Shown in pieces: positions 16,714 to 25,706 of a stretch of 37,849 nt of DNA. The stretch comes from Paludisphaera rhizosphaerae (GTDB taxonomy: Bacteria; Planctomycetota; Planctomycetia; Isosphaerales; Isosphaeraceae). The first letter of the stretch is position 1; every line of letters begins with the position of its first letter. Both the position numbers and the translations under genes were made by a program. A model generated the notes under the pieces. The model did not search any database, was not told where the DNA came from, and worked only from the letters and a program-made list of their open reading frames with translations. The stretch is taken from positions 1-37,849 of the forward strand of contig NZ_JAALCR010000045.1 in assembly GCF_011065895.1 (NCBI RefSeq), read 5' to 3'.

Positions 16714-17163
16714 ATGGAACTCAAGCAGAAGCTCCAGATGCTGATGAAGAGTCGCAACCTCAACGGTCAGCGGCTGGCGAGGCTCTCCAAGGTGAGCGAC
16801 TCGGAGATCTCGCGGATCCTTCAAGGGAAGTCGCGACCGGGGCTCGACAACGCCCTTCGACTGGCGCAGGCCGTGGGAGTCTCCCTCGACTACCTCGCCG
16901 ACGACCGGATCGATGTGGAGCCCTCGCAGGCTGAAGACGCGCTGACGGCCGAGGATCAGAAGATCCTGGGTCTCTGCAAGAAGATCGGCCATGAGGAAGC
17001 TCTGGACATCATGAAGGCCGTTCAGAGGATGGGCTACGAAGTCGCCATGGCGCGGCTCCTCGGAATCGCCGGACGACCCGTGATCGAACGCGACGACCAG
17101 ATTGGTGAGCCCCGCCCCACAGCGCTCTCCTCGAACGCTCCTCGCCCAACCGCAAGCGCCTGA
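16714..17163 (+). CDS. XRE-family HTH transcriptional regulator
   Basis: The product is 149 residues from ATG 16714. Residues about 4-58 are a Cro/CI-type helix-turn-helix: LKQKLQMLMKSRNLNGQRLA, LSKVSDSEISRILQGKSRPG and LDNALRLAQAVGVSLDYLAD. The rest is a helical segment (EDQKILGLCKKIGHEEALDI) with a short disordered Pro/Ser tail, and has no known sensor domain. The start was chosen because the HTH fold begins at once; the only purine-rich ribosome site (GGGGAG, 16691-16696) is 17 bases away, longer than ideal, so initiation may be weak or unusual. The gene converges with rpoN. Its target is not evident. Confidence 0.85.
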   Translation: MELKQKLQMLMKSRNLNGQRLARLSKVSDSEISRILQGKSRPGLDNALRLAQAVGVSLDYLADDRIDVEPSQAEDALTAEDQKILGLCKKIGHEEALDIMKAVQRMGYEVAMARLLGIAGRPVIERDDQIGEPRPTALSSNAPRPTASA

Positions 17164-17244
17164 CGCTTTCCGTCGCGTTCTCGTTCGATTCGTAAGTCGA
17201 TGAGCCGAACCAGGCTGGAGCTCGCTGATCTCGTGGCGAATTCT

Positions 17245-17271
17245 CATGGGCTGAGTACAACCCAGCCCATG
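17245..17271. terminator. Hairpin between convergent XRE and rpoN genes
   Basis: CATGGGCTG (17245-17253) pairs perfectly with CAGCCCATG (17263-17271) with a nine-base loop. Its position between two converging genes suggests a shared bidirectional terminator, although no T tract follows. Confidence 0.5.
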
Positions 17272-17351
17272 GGGCAATCTGCAGCACGGCCGACTACGGG
17301 GAAAGGTCACGGAGGCCGTCGCAGAGCGAGTCGGCCCCCGTTGGATAGCCG

Positions 17352-18806
17352 TTAGAACTGCTTGCGTTGGCGGCTCGAGGGGATCATCAGCGCCTGGCGG
17401 TACTTGGTGACCGTTCGACGGGCGACCTTCACGCCGTGGCGACCCATCTCATCGACGATGTCCTCGTCGGAGAGCGGGCTCGACTTGTCCTCCTTGGCGA
17501 CGACCTCAAGCAGCTTCTGCTTGATGGTGTCCCAGGCGATTTCCTCGCCGTCGGCGGTGACTGTGCCGCCGCCGAAGAATCGCTTCAGGGGGAAGATGCC
17601 TCGCGGGGTCTGAACCCACTTGTCGTCGACCGCCCGGCTGACCGTCGTGACGTGGACGCCCACGCGGTCGGCGATCTGCTGCATCTTGAGGGGCTCGATG
17701 AATTCCGGCCCCTTGTCCAGGAACGGCTTCTGGTGCTCGATGATCGCGCGGGCGACCTTCAGGAGCGTGTTTCGGCGCTGCTCGATCGACTCGATCAACC
17801 AGCGGGCCGACTGGATTCGCTTCTGGATGAACTCCTTGGCGGCCGGATCGGTCCCCTTGTTTCGAAGCTGCTTCTGGTAGTACCGCGAGATCGACAGGTT
17901 GGGAGTATGCTCGTCGACGAGGCGGACGTCGTAACCGCCGTTCTCGCTGGGCTCGACGATCAGGTCGGGGACGACGTACTGCGTGTTTTCGCTCAGGTTG
18001 AACGACGACCCGGGCCGGGGGTTAAGCCGGCGGAGGTGCTCGATCGCTTCCTTGATCGTCTCCATCGACAGCCCCGTCTTCTTCTCGATGGCGGGGAGCC
18101 GGTTGTGCTGAAGGTCGTCGATATGGTGGGCGATCAAAGTTCGCAGGACGTCGTAGAACGGGATCTCCGGCGTCAGTTGCAGCAGCAGGCATTCCCTCAG
18201 GTCGCGGGCGCCGACCCCAGGTGGATCCAGACGCTGAACCATCCGCAGAGCTTCTTCAGCCTGCTCGATGGTGACGTCGTGGCCGAAATCGCGGGCGATG
18301 TCGTGCAGAGTGACGTTTTTCGGGAGATACCCGTTGTCGTCGAGGTTGTAGATGATGTACTCGGCCAACTCGCGGACCAGGGGATCCGAGTCGAAGAAGC
18401 CGAGCTGCTCGGTGAGGCTGTCGTGAAACGAGCGGGGCCGCGACGCCATGTTCTGCATCGCGTCAAGCTTGCGGTCCCCTTCTTCGCTGAGCGCGGCGCG
18501 GCTGCGACGGGGGCCTTCGTCGTAAAGCTCACTCCAGTTCTCATCGAGGTTGATGAGGCTGTCGAACTCGTTCGGTTCGGGCTCAGTGGGCTCGGCGGCG
18601 GCCGGGCCGGCCGTTTCCTCACCGTCCTCGCCCGGCGTGGCGGACTCGCGGAGGTCGACCAGGACCGGGTTCTCACTCAGCTCCTGCTCGATCCGCTCCT
18701 GCAACGCCATGATCGGCAACTGGAGGATTTCCATCGACTGGATCATTCGAGGTGCCATGCGGAGGCGCATCTCGGTTCGCATCTGCTGAGACGTATCAAG
18801 ACGCAT
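17352..18806 (-). CDS. rpoN: RNA polymerase sigma-54 factor RpoN
   Basis: The product is 484 residues. Sigma-54 directs RNA polymerase to -24/-12 promoters and needs an AAA+ enhancer-binding activator. Region I is the N-terminal segment rich in Met, Gln and Leu (QQMRTEMRLRMAPRMIQSME, about 7-26). Region II is acidic (about 55-95). The core-binding domain follows (about 115-310), then the HTH (MQQIADRVGVHVTTVSRAVD) and, near the end, the RpoN box ARRTVTKYR (about 462-470), which reads the -24 element. All parts are present, so it should be functional. It lies 208 bases downstream of recR on the same strand. No activator or modulating gene (hpf, ptsN) is adjacent, unlike in proteobacteria. Confidence 0.97.
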   Translation of the reverse strand: MRLDTSQQMRTEMRLRMAPRMIQSMEILQLPIMALQERIEQELSENPVLVDLRESATPGEDGEETAGPAAAEPTEPEPNEFDSLINLDENWSELYDEGPRRSRAALSEEGDRKLDAMQNMASRPRSFHDSLTEQLGFFDSDPLVRELAEYIIYNLDDNGYLPKNVTLHDIARDFGHDVTIEQAEEALRMVQRLDPPGVGARDLRECLLLQLTPEIPFYDVLRTLIAHHIDDLQHNRLPAIEKKTGLSMETIKEAIEHLRRLNPRPGSSFNLSENTQYVVPDLIVEPSENGGYDVRLVDEHTPNLSISRYYQKQLRNKGTDPAAKEFIQKRIQSARWLIESIEQRRNTLLKVARAIIEHQKPFLDKGPEFIEPLKMQQIADRVGVHVTTVSRAVDDKWVQTPRGIFPLKRFFGGGTVTADGEEIAWDTIKQKLLEVVAKEDKSSPLSDEDIVDEMGRHGVKVARRTVTKYRQALMIPSSRQRKQF

Positions 18807-19014
18807 GATCCATTCCCCAGTGCCGACGGATGCCGCGAGGGCTGGGACGGCGAGCTTTCATACCAGCCGCCCTCGAAGTCGACGAGTACTCTAGCAAGTA
18901 TTATGCCATGGGTTTCCGCCGTTCAAGCCCTCACCTCGTAGGAACCGACGGAATGCCGCCGCCGATCGCGACAAGAGACTTGTAAGATGTTGGTGCCAAG
19001 GGGTTTGGGATCGG

Positions 19015-19620
19015 TCAGAACGGAGATCGACCAGCGATGGCGTCCGCCAACATGTCGCGGCTGGCGAACTCCAGGGTGCTTCCAGACGCCAGACCGCGAG
19101 CGAGTCGCGTAATGCGGACCGGTTCGTCTTGCAATCGCTGCGCGATGTACAGCGCGGTGCCGTCCCCTTCCAGATTCGGGTTCGTCGCCATGATCAACTC
19201 GCGGACGCCCTCCTCGCGAACGCGAGCCTCCAGGGCGGTGACGGTCAACTGGTCAGGACCCATTCCCTGCAGCGGCGCGAGCCGGCCGAGCAGGACGTGA
19301 TACACGCCCGGAAACGAGGACGATTTCTCGATCGCCAGCAGGTCGCGCGATTGCTCGACGACGCAGACCAGTGAATGGTCTCGTCGTTCGTCGCGGCAGA
19401 TGGTGCAGAGCGGCTGATCGACCTCCGTGAGGTGGAAGCAGCGTTCGCAGTGTCGGACCTGTTCCTTGGCTGTTCGGATCGCCTCGGCCAGTTCAAGGGC
19501 CTCTTCCGCGGGGCATTTCAGGATGTGGTGAGCCAGCCGTTCGGCCGACTTCGCTCCGATGCCCGGCAAGCGCCCCAGGGTGGTGGTCAGACGCTCCAAC
19601 GCCGCACCGTAGCCTGCCAT
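19015..19620 (-). CDS. recR: Recombination mediator RecR
   Basis: The product is 201 residues, normal length. RecR forms a ring clamp with RecO and RecF that loads RecA onto gapped single-stranded DNA. The N-terminal helix-hairpin-helix is LGRLPGIGAKSAERLAHHIL (15-34). A zinc finger uses Cys58, Cys61, Cys72 and Cys75. The Toprim domain begins at VCVVEQSRDLLAIE, with a later acidic motif in MATNPNLEGDGTA. The start codon lies one base after the ybaB stop, showing tight coupling. The order dnaX-ybaB-recR is classical in bacteria. Confidence 0.98.
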   Translation of the reverse strand: MAGYGAALERLTTTLGRLPGIGAKSAERLAHHILKCPAEEALELAEAIRTAKEQVRHCERCFHLTEVDQPLCTICRDERRDHSLVCVVEQSRDLLAIEKSSSFPGVYHVLLGRLAPLQGMGPDQLTVTALEARVREEGVRELIMATNPNLEGDGTALYIAQRLQDEPVRITRLARGLASGSTLEFASRDMLADAIAGRSPF

Positions 19621-19621
19621 G

Positions 19622-19963
19622 TCAGGAGCCTCCGCCGTCGGGCGGGAAGAAGCCGGGAGGGATGCCCCCCGCGAGTGAAGAGAACGACTGAGCGGCGTTT
19701 TCGCGGATCTTCACCATCGCGGCGTTCACCGCCGCCGCCGTCAGGTCTTCCAGCAGTTCCACGTCGCCGTCGGCGACCAGCTTGGGGTCGATCCGAATCG
19801 ACGTGATCTCCATTCGGCCGTTGACCTTGGCCGTTACGGCACCGCCGCCGGCCTCGCCCTGCGCCTCGATCTTTCCCAGGGCTTCAGCGGCCTTGGCCAT
19901 GGATTCGCGGATCTTCCCCGCGTTCTTCATCAGGTCGGCGAGATCACCGATTTTGCCGAACAT
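19622..19963 (-). CDS. ybaB: YbaB/EbfC nucleoid-associated protein
   Basis: The product is 113 residues. YbaB/EbfC proteins are small dimers that bind DNA and are found beside dnaX and recR in most bacteria. The N-terminal helix contains IGDLADLMKNAGKIRESMAK. The central sheet has VTAKVNGRMEITSIRIDPKL (43-62), followed by the helix LLEDLTAAAVNAAMVKIREN. The C-terminal GGIPPGFFPPDGGGS is a flexible tail longer in Gly/Pro than in typical members. The stop is one base from the recR start. dnaX ends 111 bases upstream. Confidence 0.95.
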   Translation of the reverse strand: MFGKIGDLADLMKNAGKIRESMAKAAEALGKIEAQGEAGGGAVTAKVNGRMEITSIRIDPKLVADGDVELLEDLTAAAVNAAMVKIRENAAQSFSSLAGGIPPGFFPPDGGGS

Positions 19964-20074
19964 CTTGGCGCGTCCCCCTGCTCGAAACCCTGAAAGTCCC
20001 CATCTGGAACCGCTTTTCCGCGACTCCCCATGATAAAGACTATTATCGCAGGTCAGTGGACTAATGTCGAGTTT

Positions 20075-21907
20075 TTACTCGCCGTCGGGCCGGGCTTCCG
20101 GTTCGAAGTGCGTGACGCGGGCTTCGAAGAGTTCGACGACCTTTTGAACGAGGGGGTCGCCGGCGAGTTGATCGACGCGGGCAGGTCCGGAATCGGCTGT
20201 TTCCGGCTGCGGCGAAACGGATTGCGACGCGTCGTAGCGAACGGTCACCGGCCGTTGGAGAAGCCACTGGAGACATTCGGCGATGCGACGACGAGCCTCG
20301 TCGGTCCCACAGGGGTCGACGACCTTGTTCTGCCCCGGCGTCGGCGCGATGATCAGAATGTCGGGTTCGTCGACGCCGAGAATCTGGGCCTGGCTCAGGC
20401 GCCAGGAGAGACTGCCCCCGACCTTCTTGAGGAGGTCCGGCCAGACCTGCTGGACGATCTCCACCTCGAGCGGCGGAAGCCCCTCGTTTCGGCGCGTCTG
20501 CTCTGGCGCAAGTCGCTGTTCTACGGCCGCTTGCGGCCGTTGGGGTGGCTCGGGCAGTGGGGGTGCCGTTCGGACGGGTTCGACGGGTGCTACGAAATTC
20601 GCGGGTTTGCCGATGCCCGTTTCGAGGCTCGCGATCGAATCCGCCTGCGAGAGCTTCTTCTTGACGCTGGTTGCTGAAGTCCTGGGCGGTGGTGTCGCGC
20701 CAGTCTCCAGGGCGCGGAGACGCTGGACGACCTCTCCGATTTCATCCAGGTTTTCGAGCCGTGCGACTCGGACGAGTGCCAGTTCGGCGAGCAGTCTACC
20801 GTGGGCGACGCCTCTCATTCGGGCTCGCGCCTCGGCGAGGATCTGAAGAGCAGCCAGAACCGCATCGGTCGACCAGCCCTCGACGGCCGCGTTGAGTCGA
20901 GGCTTCTGGCGCGGGGCGACGGTAAGGGTCAATGCGTCGGCGCCGATCGTGAGGACCATGGCGTCGCGGAGAAAGTCGATCGTGCCGGCGAGAAGTTCCG
21001 TCGGTTGGACCCCTTCGGAGGCGGCCTGGTCGAGCAGCGTCAGGGCGGCGGCTGAGTCGTGGCTTGCGAGGGCCTCGATCATGCCGATCAGGCGCTCGTC
21101 GCTGGCCGTGCCGAGGAGGCCGTGGACGACGTCGGGAGTGAGTTTGGGGCTTCCCGACGAGAGCATCCGCTCCAGCAGCGACTGGGCGTCGCGCATCGAT
21201 CCCCCAGCGCGTCGGCCGACGATCTGGAGAGCCTCCGCGTCGGCCTCGACGTGCTCGCGGTCACAGATCGCCTTGAGTGTTTCGACGATCGCCTCCGGCG
21301 AGATGCCCGCGAAGTCGTATCGCTGGCACCTCGAGAGGACGGTGATCGGGATCTTGTTCGCCTCGGTGGTGGCGAAGAAGAATTTGACGTGCGGTGGAGG
21401 TTCCTCCAGCGTCTTCAACAGGGCGTTGAACGCCCCGGTCGAGAGCATGTGGACCTCGTCGATGTAGTAGATCTTGAACCGCGATCGGCTGGGACGGAGC
21501 GAGACGTTCTGACGCAACTCGCGGACCTGCTCCACGCCGTTGTTGCTGGCACCGTCGATCTCGATCACGTCAACGTCCTGGCCGATCGAGATCGCCTGGC
21601 AGATGTCGCAAACCTGGCAGGGCTCCTCAGTTGGGCCGTTGACGCAGTTCAGGCACTTGGCGAAGATCCGGGCCATCGACGTCTTGCCGACGCCCCGGGT
21701 TCCGCAGAAGAGATACGCCTGCGCCAGGCGGTTCAGCCGGATGGCGTTGCGAAGGGCCTGGACGACATGGTCCTGGCCGACGACGTCCTCGAACCGTTGG
21801 GGACGGTAGCGACGGGCGACGACTGTGTAGGCGTCGGAGCTGGAACCCGATCGCGCCGCTGTTCCGTCGAGCTCGGCTCGCTGTTTCGACGCAGGACCTT
21901 GCGACAC
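20075..21907 (-). CDS. dnaX: DNA polymerase III subunit gamma/tau
   Basis: The product is the clamp-loader AAA+ ATPase that opens the sliding clamp and links polymerase cores. I chose GTG 21907 (610 residues): GAGGGAG lies nine bases upstream, and conserved sequence (AYTVVARRYRPQRFEDVVGQ) begins soon after. The frame stays open to a GTG at 22042, but that abuts the SRP RNA gene and its extra 45 residues look unconserved. Motifs are Walker A GTRGVGKT (69-76), a zinc module (Cys88, Cys97, Cys100, Cys103), Walker B YIDEVHML, and the SRC motif in VLSRCQRYDF. A proline-rich linker precedes the tau C-terminal region. I see no A-run that would programme the frameshift giving the short gamma form. 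Confidence 0.95.
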   Translation of the reverse strand: MSQGPASKQRAELDGTAARSGSSSDAYTVVARRYRPQRFEDVVGQDHVVQALRNAIRLNRLAQAYLFCGTRGVGKTSMARIFAKCLNCVNGPTEEPCQVCDICQAISIGQDVDVIEIDGASNNGVEQVRELRQNVSLRPSRSRFKIYYIDEVHMLSTGAFNALLKTLEEPPPHVKFFFATTEANKIPITVLSRCQRYDFAGISPEAIVETLKAICDREHVEADAEALQIVGRRAGGSMRDAQSLLERMLSSGSPKLTPDVVHGLLGTASDERLIGMIEALASHDSAAALTLLDQAASEGVQPTELLAGTIDFLRDAMVLTIGADALTLTVAPRQKPRLNAAVEGWSTDAVLAALQILAEARARMRGVAHGRLLAELALVRVARLENLDEIGEVVQRLRALETGATPPPRTSATSVKKKLSQADSIASLETGIGKPANFVAPVEPVRTAPPLPEPPQRPQAAVEQRLAPEQTRRNEGLPPLEVEIVQQVWPDLLKKVGGSLSWRLSQAQILGVDEPDILIIAPTPGQNKVVDPCGTDEARRRIAECLQWLLQRPVTVRYDASQSVSPQPETADSGPARVDQLAGDPLVQKVVELFEARVTHFEPEARPDGE

Positions 21908-22042
21908 GAGCCGGCGCTCCCTCGTGGTCGAGGCGCCGGCCGGGCGTCCTGCCTCGGTCGTGGCGGCCTCGGTTCGGTTCCTTCCGATCGTCGCGCCCGA
22001 CTTGCGGGGGCCTGGGAGAGCCGGGGAGGTTCTCCCGCGCAC

Positions 22043-22139
22043 ATGAGGGTGATGCTTATGGCTGCTGCGTTCCCGCCCTGACCAGGTTCACAAGCCCCCA
22101 TTGCCCGGGTCCCCCCCGGCTCACCCGGACCCCCGCCGC
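22043..22139 (-). ncRNA. ffs: Signal recognition particle RNA, bacterial small (4.5S) type
   Basis: Read on the minus strand, the gene contains GTGAACCTGGTCAGG, then a GCG-GGAA-CGC hairpin cap, then GCAGCAGCCATAAGC. This is the conserved helix 8 of SRP RNA: the asymmetric and symmetric loops (CAGG / AGCAGCC) that bind the Ffh M domain, closed by a GGAA tetraloop. The cap stem is GCG/CGC where the common form is CC/GG, a compensated change. A 5' GC-rich stem region (ccgggt...acccgg) precedes it. The ends are approximate (about 10 bases either way). It lies directly upstream of dnaX on the same strand. Confidence 0.85.
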
Positions 22140-22245
22140 GGACGGTGTCAGGTGAACACGCATTGTCGAGGATCCGATCGCCGGGTGCAAGGCCAACACC
22201 CGGCCGATCAGCGACGAACAGCGGGACCAGGCGGATTTTGCGGTC

Positions 22246-23385
22246 TCAGGCGGTCTTCTTACGCGTCGCCGCCAGGGCGAGAATCCCGTAAGCGGTGACG
22301 AGGTTGGCGTCGCCTTCCATGAAGCCGTCAGTCGGGTTGACCCACTCGCCGTTGGGGCCCTGACGCTTGGCCAGCGCGGTGGTCAGGTCGGCCCGCCAGT
22401 CGTGCTTCACGCCGGCGGAGTCCTCGAACTGGTCGGCGCCCAGCAGAGAGAGGGTCTTGGCGAACGCCTGGTAGTAGTAGTAGAGCCCGCGCTGGCCGAG
22501 GCCCGGATTCTCCTCGACCGAGTAGTTCTTCTTGAGGTAGGCCAAAGCCGCCTTGGCGCGGGGGTCTTCGAGAGTGAGGCCGGCGTAGATCAGACTCTTA
22601 AGGCCGGCGTAGGTCATCGAGGCGTAGGAACGGAGGCCGCCGTTGCTCTCATCCGGGCCGGCGACGCTCGTGCCGCCGTTGGCCGGCGTGTAGATGAAGC
22701 CGCCGTCGTTGATCTTCTTGGCCCAGGGCTGGTCGTTGAATTCGGAGTTCAGGTTCTGACATCGCGACAGAAAGACCAGGGCCTTCTGGAATGCTGGGTC
22801 GCTCGAAGGGACGCCGGTGTCGTGGAGGGCCTCGAGTGCGAACGTGGTGTTCGAGAGGTCGGGTCGGTTGCTGCGGCCGCCGTAGCCTGAGCCGCCGTAG
22901 AACGGGTCGGCCGGGGTCTTCCCCTCCTTCTCGTCCCACTGCTTGTCCTTGAGGAACTCCTGCGAGCCCTTGATGAGGGCGTTGTAACGGCCGTCGGTGT
23001 TGGCCTGATGGAAGGCCATGAGCGAAACGGCCGTGGAGTAAACGGCGTGCGCGGCGTCGGGGAGGCCGCCCTCGGGCTTCACGAACGTCTCCAGGTAGGC
23101 CAGCCCCTTGGCGACCGTCGGATCGGTCGGTCCGGCCATTCCCGACCGCAGGAGAGCCGTCACCGCCAGAGCCGTGATGCCGGGCTCCTTGCGGTCGGCC
23201 GACCAAACGCCGCCCGTGTCCTGACGCGATCGCAGGAACTGAACGGCCTTGGCGACTTGAGCCTCCGCCGAAGCCCTGGGCGCTTCTTGTCCGGCCGCTC
23301 GACCGGTGAAGACGCCGGAGACGGCCCCCAACGCCAACGCGCCGGCCGAGTTTTCAAGGAAGGTACGACGGGTAGGCTTTCTCAT
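22246..23385 (-). CDS. Tat-exported prenyltransferase/squalene-oxidase repeat protein
   Basis: The product is 379 residues. It opens with a twin-arginine signal, RRTFLENSAGALALGAVSG (6-24), ending near AAGQEA, so it is probably exported folded. The mature part consists of alpha/alpha repeats as in terpene cyclases and protein prenyltransferases: SRQDTGGVWSADRKEPGITA (about 53-72), YGGSGYGGRSNRPDLSNTTF and KRQGPNGEWVNPTDGFMEGD. It lacks the DxDD motif of squalene-hopene cyclases and a clear zinc site, so it is probably not an active cyclase. Similar stand-alone proteins are common in planctomycetes, with no established role that I know of. It diverges from treZ across 337 bases. Confidence 0.85.
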   Translation of the reverse strand: MRKPTRRTFLENSAGALALGAVSGVFTGRAAGQEAPRASAEAQVAKAVQFLRSRQDTGGVWSADRKEPGITALAVTALLRSGMAGPTDPTVAKGLAYLETFVKPEGGLPDAAHAVYSTAVSLMAFHQANTDGRYNALIKGSQEFLKDKQWDEKEGKTPADPFYGGSGYGGRSNRPDLSNTTFALEALHDTGVPSSDPAFQKALVFLSRCQNLNSEFNDQPWAKKINDGGFIYTPANGGTSVAGPDESNGGLRSYASMTYAGLKSLIYAGLTLEDPRAKAALAYLKKNYSVEENPGLGQRGLYYYYQAFAKTLSLLGADQFEDSAGVKHDWRADLTTALAKRQGPNGEWVNPTDGFMEGDANLVTAYGILALAATRKKTA

Positions 23386-23722
23386 GGGAAGAATCTCGCT
23401 TGACCGAGGCGGCTACGATTGTTCGGGGTCCTCATCGATTCGATCGCGCCGGCGGCTTCGCGCCAAGCGGCTGAACCTGAATGAGGTGGGACCGCCCTTA
23501 CTGCAAGTCAGATGCCTCGCCGCGGCTGGTTGCGTAAGATACTCGGCAGCAAACGGTTGCACCAACCTCGGGGTTGCTCTGATGCGGTCGATCGGCGGAT
23601 AATCCGCCACTGAGCGGCGATTCTTCGGCCGTCGGAACGCCGGGACCCGCCGGAACGGGAGTTGCACGCTCCCGCGTGGAGATGAGCGTGGGGTAAACGA
23701 GTGCCGACGATGGTTTGAAAAT
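23386..23722. other. Divergent promoter region, prenyltransferase-like gene / treZ
   Basis: The 337 bases must hold promoters for both genes. I find no convincing -10/-35 pair. A sequence at 23545-23561 (GGCA...TTGCA) resembles a sigma-54 site but its GG-to-GC spacing is 12, not the required 10. The treZ start is preceded by an AT-rich ggtttgaaaatatg with no strong ribosome site. Confidence 0.45.
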
Positions 23723-25699
23723 ATGTCATTAGGCAAGAATGATCGCGAGGCGGGAATCGAAAGCTTTCAGGACGAGCGGCGATTGCCGATTGGGGCTGAA
23801 GTCAGACCCGGCGGCGTCCATTTCCGGGTCTGGGCCCCGAAGCGGCGCAAGGTCGAGGTCGTCCTCGAAGGCCAGGCCGTCGCGCTTGAACCGGAGGCGG
23901 GCGGTTACTTCTCTGGCTTTGTGGCGGGGCCGGGAGCTGGAGCCGTCTACCAATATCGCCTCGACGGCGAGGGGTCCTTCCCCGATCCGGCCTCGAGGTT
24001 CCAGCCGAAGGGGGTTCACGGGCCGTCGGAGGTCGTCGATCCATCGAGCTTCGCCTGGACCGACTCCACCTGGAAGGGGATCAAACTTCCGGGGCAGGTC
24101 CTCTACGAACTTCACATCGGCACGTTCACGCGCGAGGGGACGTGGGATGCCGCCGTCGAACGATTGCCGCGGCTGGTGGAGGTGGGGGTTACGACGATCG
24201 AGGTGATGCCCGTCGCCGAGTTCGCGGGGACCTTCGGCTGGGGATACGACGGCGTCGATCTCTTCGCGCCCTATCACGGGTACGGGTCGCCTGACGCGAT
24301 GCGGCGGTTCGTCGATCGCGCCCATTCGCTCGGACTGGGCGTCATCCTGGACGTCGTCTACAACCACTTCGGGCCCGACGGCTGCTATCAGGGGCTCTAT
24401 TCGGACGACTACATCCACCGCGACCGAGCCAGCGGCTGGGGCGACGCCATCAACTTCGAATCTGCCCCGACTCGCGAGTATTTCCTCGCCAATGCGGGGT
24501 ACTGGATCGACGAGTTCCACCTGGACGGGCTGAGGCTCGACGCCACCCAGGCCATTCACGACTCGTCGAAGGACCAAATCCTCGCGGCTATCGCCCGGCG
24601 CGCTCGTGAGGCGGCAGGTTCTAGGTCGATTCTGATCTTCTCCGAGAACGAGCCCCAGATCGTCCGGCAAATCGCGCCGCAAAGCGAGGGGGGATACGGC
24701 CTGGACGTCCTCTGGAACGACGACTTCCACCACGCCGCCCGCGTCGCCGCCACGGGCCGGGCCGAGGCGTATTACTGCGACTACCAGGGCACGCCCCAGG
24801 AACTGATCTCGGCCGTGAAATGGGGGTTCCTGTTTCAGGGGCAGGTCGTGAAATGGCAGCAGAAACGCCGTGGAACTTGCGCGATCGGCGTACCTGCTCC
24901 GAGGTTCCTCGTGTATCTGGAGAACCATGATCAGGTCGCCAACTCCGCGCGGGGGAGCCGCCTGAAGACGCTGACCAGTCCGGGGCGATATCGGGCGTTG
25001 ATGGGTTTGACCCTGCTCTCGCCCCAGACCCCCATGCTGTTTCAGGGACAGGAACTGGGGAGTGAACGCCCCTTTCTGTATTTCAGCGACCACCACGACG
25101 AGCTAGCGAAACTCGTCCGCGAAGGCCGTCGCGAGGAACTGGCGGGCTTTCGCAGCACGACGCTACCCGAGCTGCGCGACTATCTGGCCGACCCAGGAGC
25201 GAGAGAGACGTTTCTCGCCTCCAAGCTCGTCGAGCCCGACGACTATCGGCAGGTCGCCGATTTCCGACTCATCCAGGATCTTCTGACGCTACGTCGCGAG
25301 GACCCAATCTTCCGTTCGCAGAATGCTGAGAAGGTCCATGGCGCGGTGATCGGCCCCGAGGCGTTTGCGCTCAGGTTCTTCGGAGAATCCGGCGATTGCC
25401 GGCTGGTTCTTGTGAACCTGGGCCGCGACCTTTATCCGACGGCCAACACCGAGCCGTTGCTCGCTCCGCCGATGGGGATGGACTGGTCGATCCTCTGGTT
25501 CAGCGAGCATCCTCGCTACAACGGCTCGGGCATCCCGCCGCTTGAGCCCGGTCAGCCGTGGCGTGCGCCGGGGCATTCGGCCGTCGTCCTGAAACCGATC
25601 GCCGCACCTGAACGTCCCGAAGCGGCCGAGCCTGGCTCGACCGCTGTCGAAGACTATGACATCCATCCGGGACTCCGGAAGAGTCGCCGGCGTGATTGA
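23723..25699 (+). CDS. treZ: Malto-oligosyltrehalose trehalohydrolase TreZ
   Basis: The product is 658 residues. TreZ cleaves the alpha-1,4 bond next to the terminal trehalosyl unit made by TreY, releasing trehalose in the cytoplasm. An N-terminal beta-sandwich (GAEVRPGGVHFRVWAPKRRK, about 24-43) precedes a GH13 barrel. Barrel motifs are LYELHIGTFTREGTW (127-141), [16 protein letters not shown] (205-220), the nucleophile Asp273 in LDGLRLDATQAIHD, the acid/base Glu308 in IFSENE, and the stabiliser Asp403 in YLENHDQVAN. treY and glgX, which supply its substrate, lie about 1.7 kb downstream on the opposite strand, beyond the sulfatase. It ends seven bases from the convergent sulfatase stop, with no terminator between. 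Confidence 0.95.
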   Translation: MSLGKNDREAGIESFQDERRLPIGAEVRPGGVHFRVWAPKRRKVEVVLEGQAVALEPEAGGYFSGFVAGPGAGAVYQYRLDGEGSFPDPASRFQPKGVHGPSEVVDPSSFAWTDSTWKGIKLPGQVLYELHIGTFTREGTWDAAVERLPRLVEVGVTTIEVMPVAEFAGTFGWGYDGVDLFAPYHGYGSPDAMRRFVDRAHSLGLGVILDVVYNHFGPDGCYQGLYSDDYIHRDRASGWGDAINFESAPTREYFLANAGYWIDEFHLDGLRLDATQAIHDSSKDQILAAIARRAREAAGSRSILIFSENEPQIVRQIAPQSEGGYGLDVLWNDDFHHAARVAATGRAEAYYCDYQGTPQELISAVKWGFLFQGQVVKWQQKRRGTCAIGVPAPRFLVYLENHDQVANSARGSRLKTLTSPGRYRALMGLTLLSPQTPMLFQGQELGSERPFLYFSDHHDELAKLVREGRREELAGFRSTTLPELRDYLADPGARETFLASKLVEPDDYRQVADFRLIQDLLTLRREDPIFRSQNAEKVHGAVIGPEAFALRFFGESGDCRLVLVNLGRDLYPTANTEPLLAPPMGMDWSILWFSEHPRYNGSGIPPLEPGQPWRAPGHSAVVLKPIAAPERPEAAEPGSTAVEDYDIHPGLRKSRRRD

Positions 25700-25706
25700 T
25701 CGTCGT

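Noticed and set aside
20075-21907. Programmed frameshift in dnaX giving a short gamma form
   Set aside because: No run of A residues suitable for slippage; the lysine stretch is encoded by AAG codons.
23545-23561. Sigma-54 promoter upstream of treZ
   Set aside because: GGCA and TTGCA are present, but 12 bases separate GG from GC where 10 are required.
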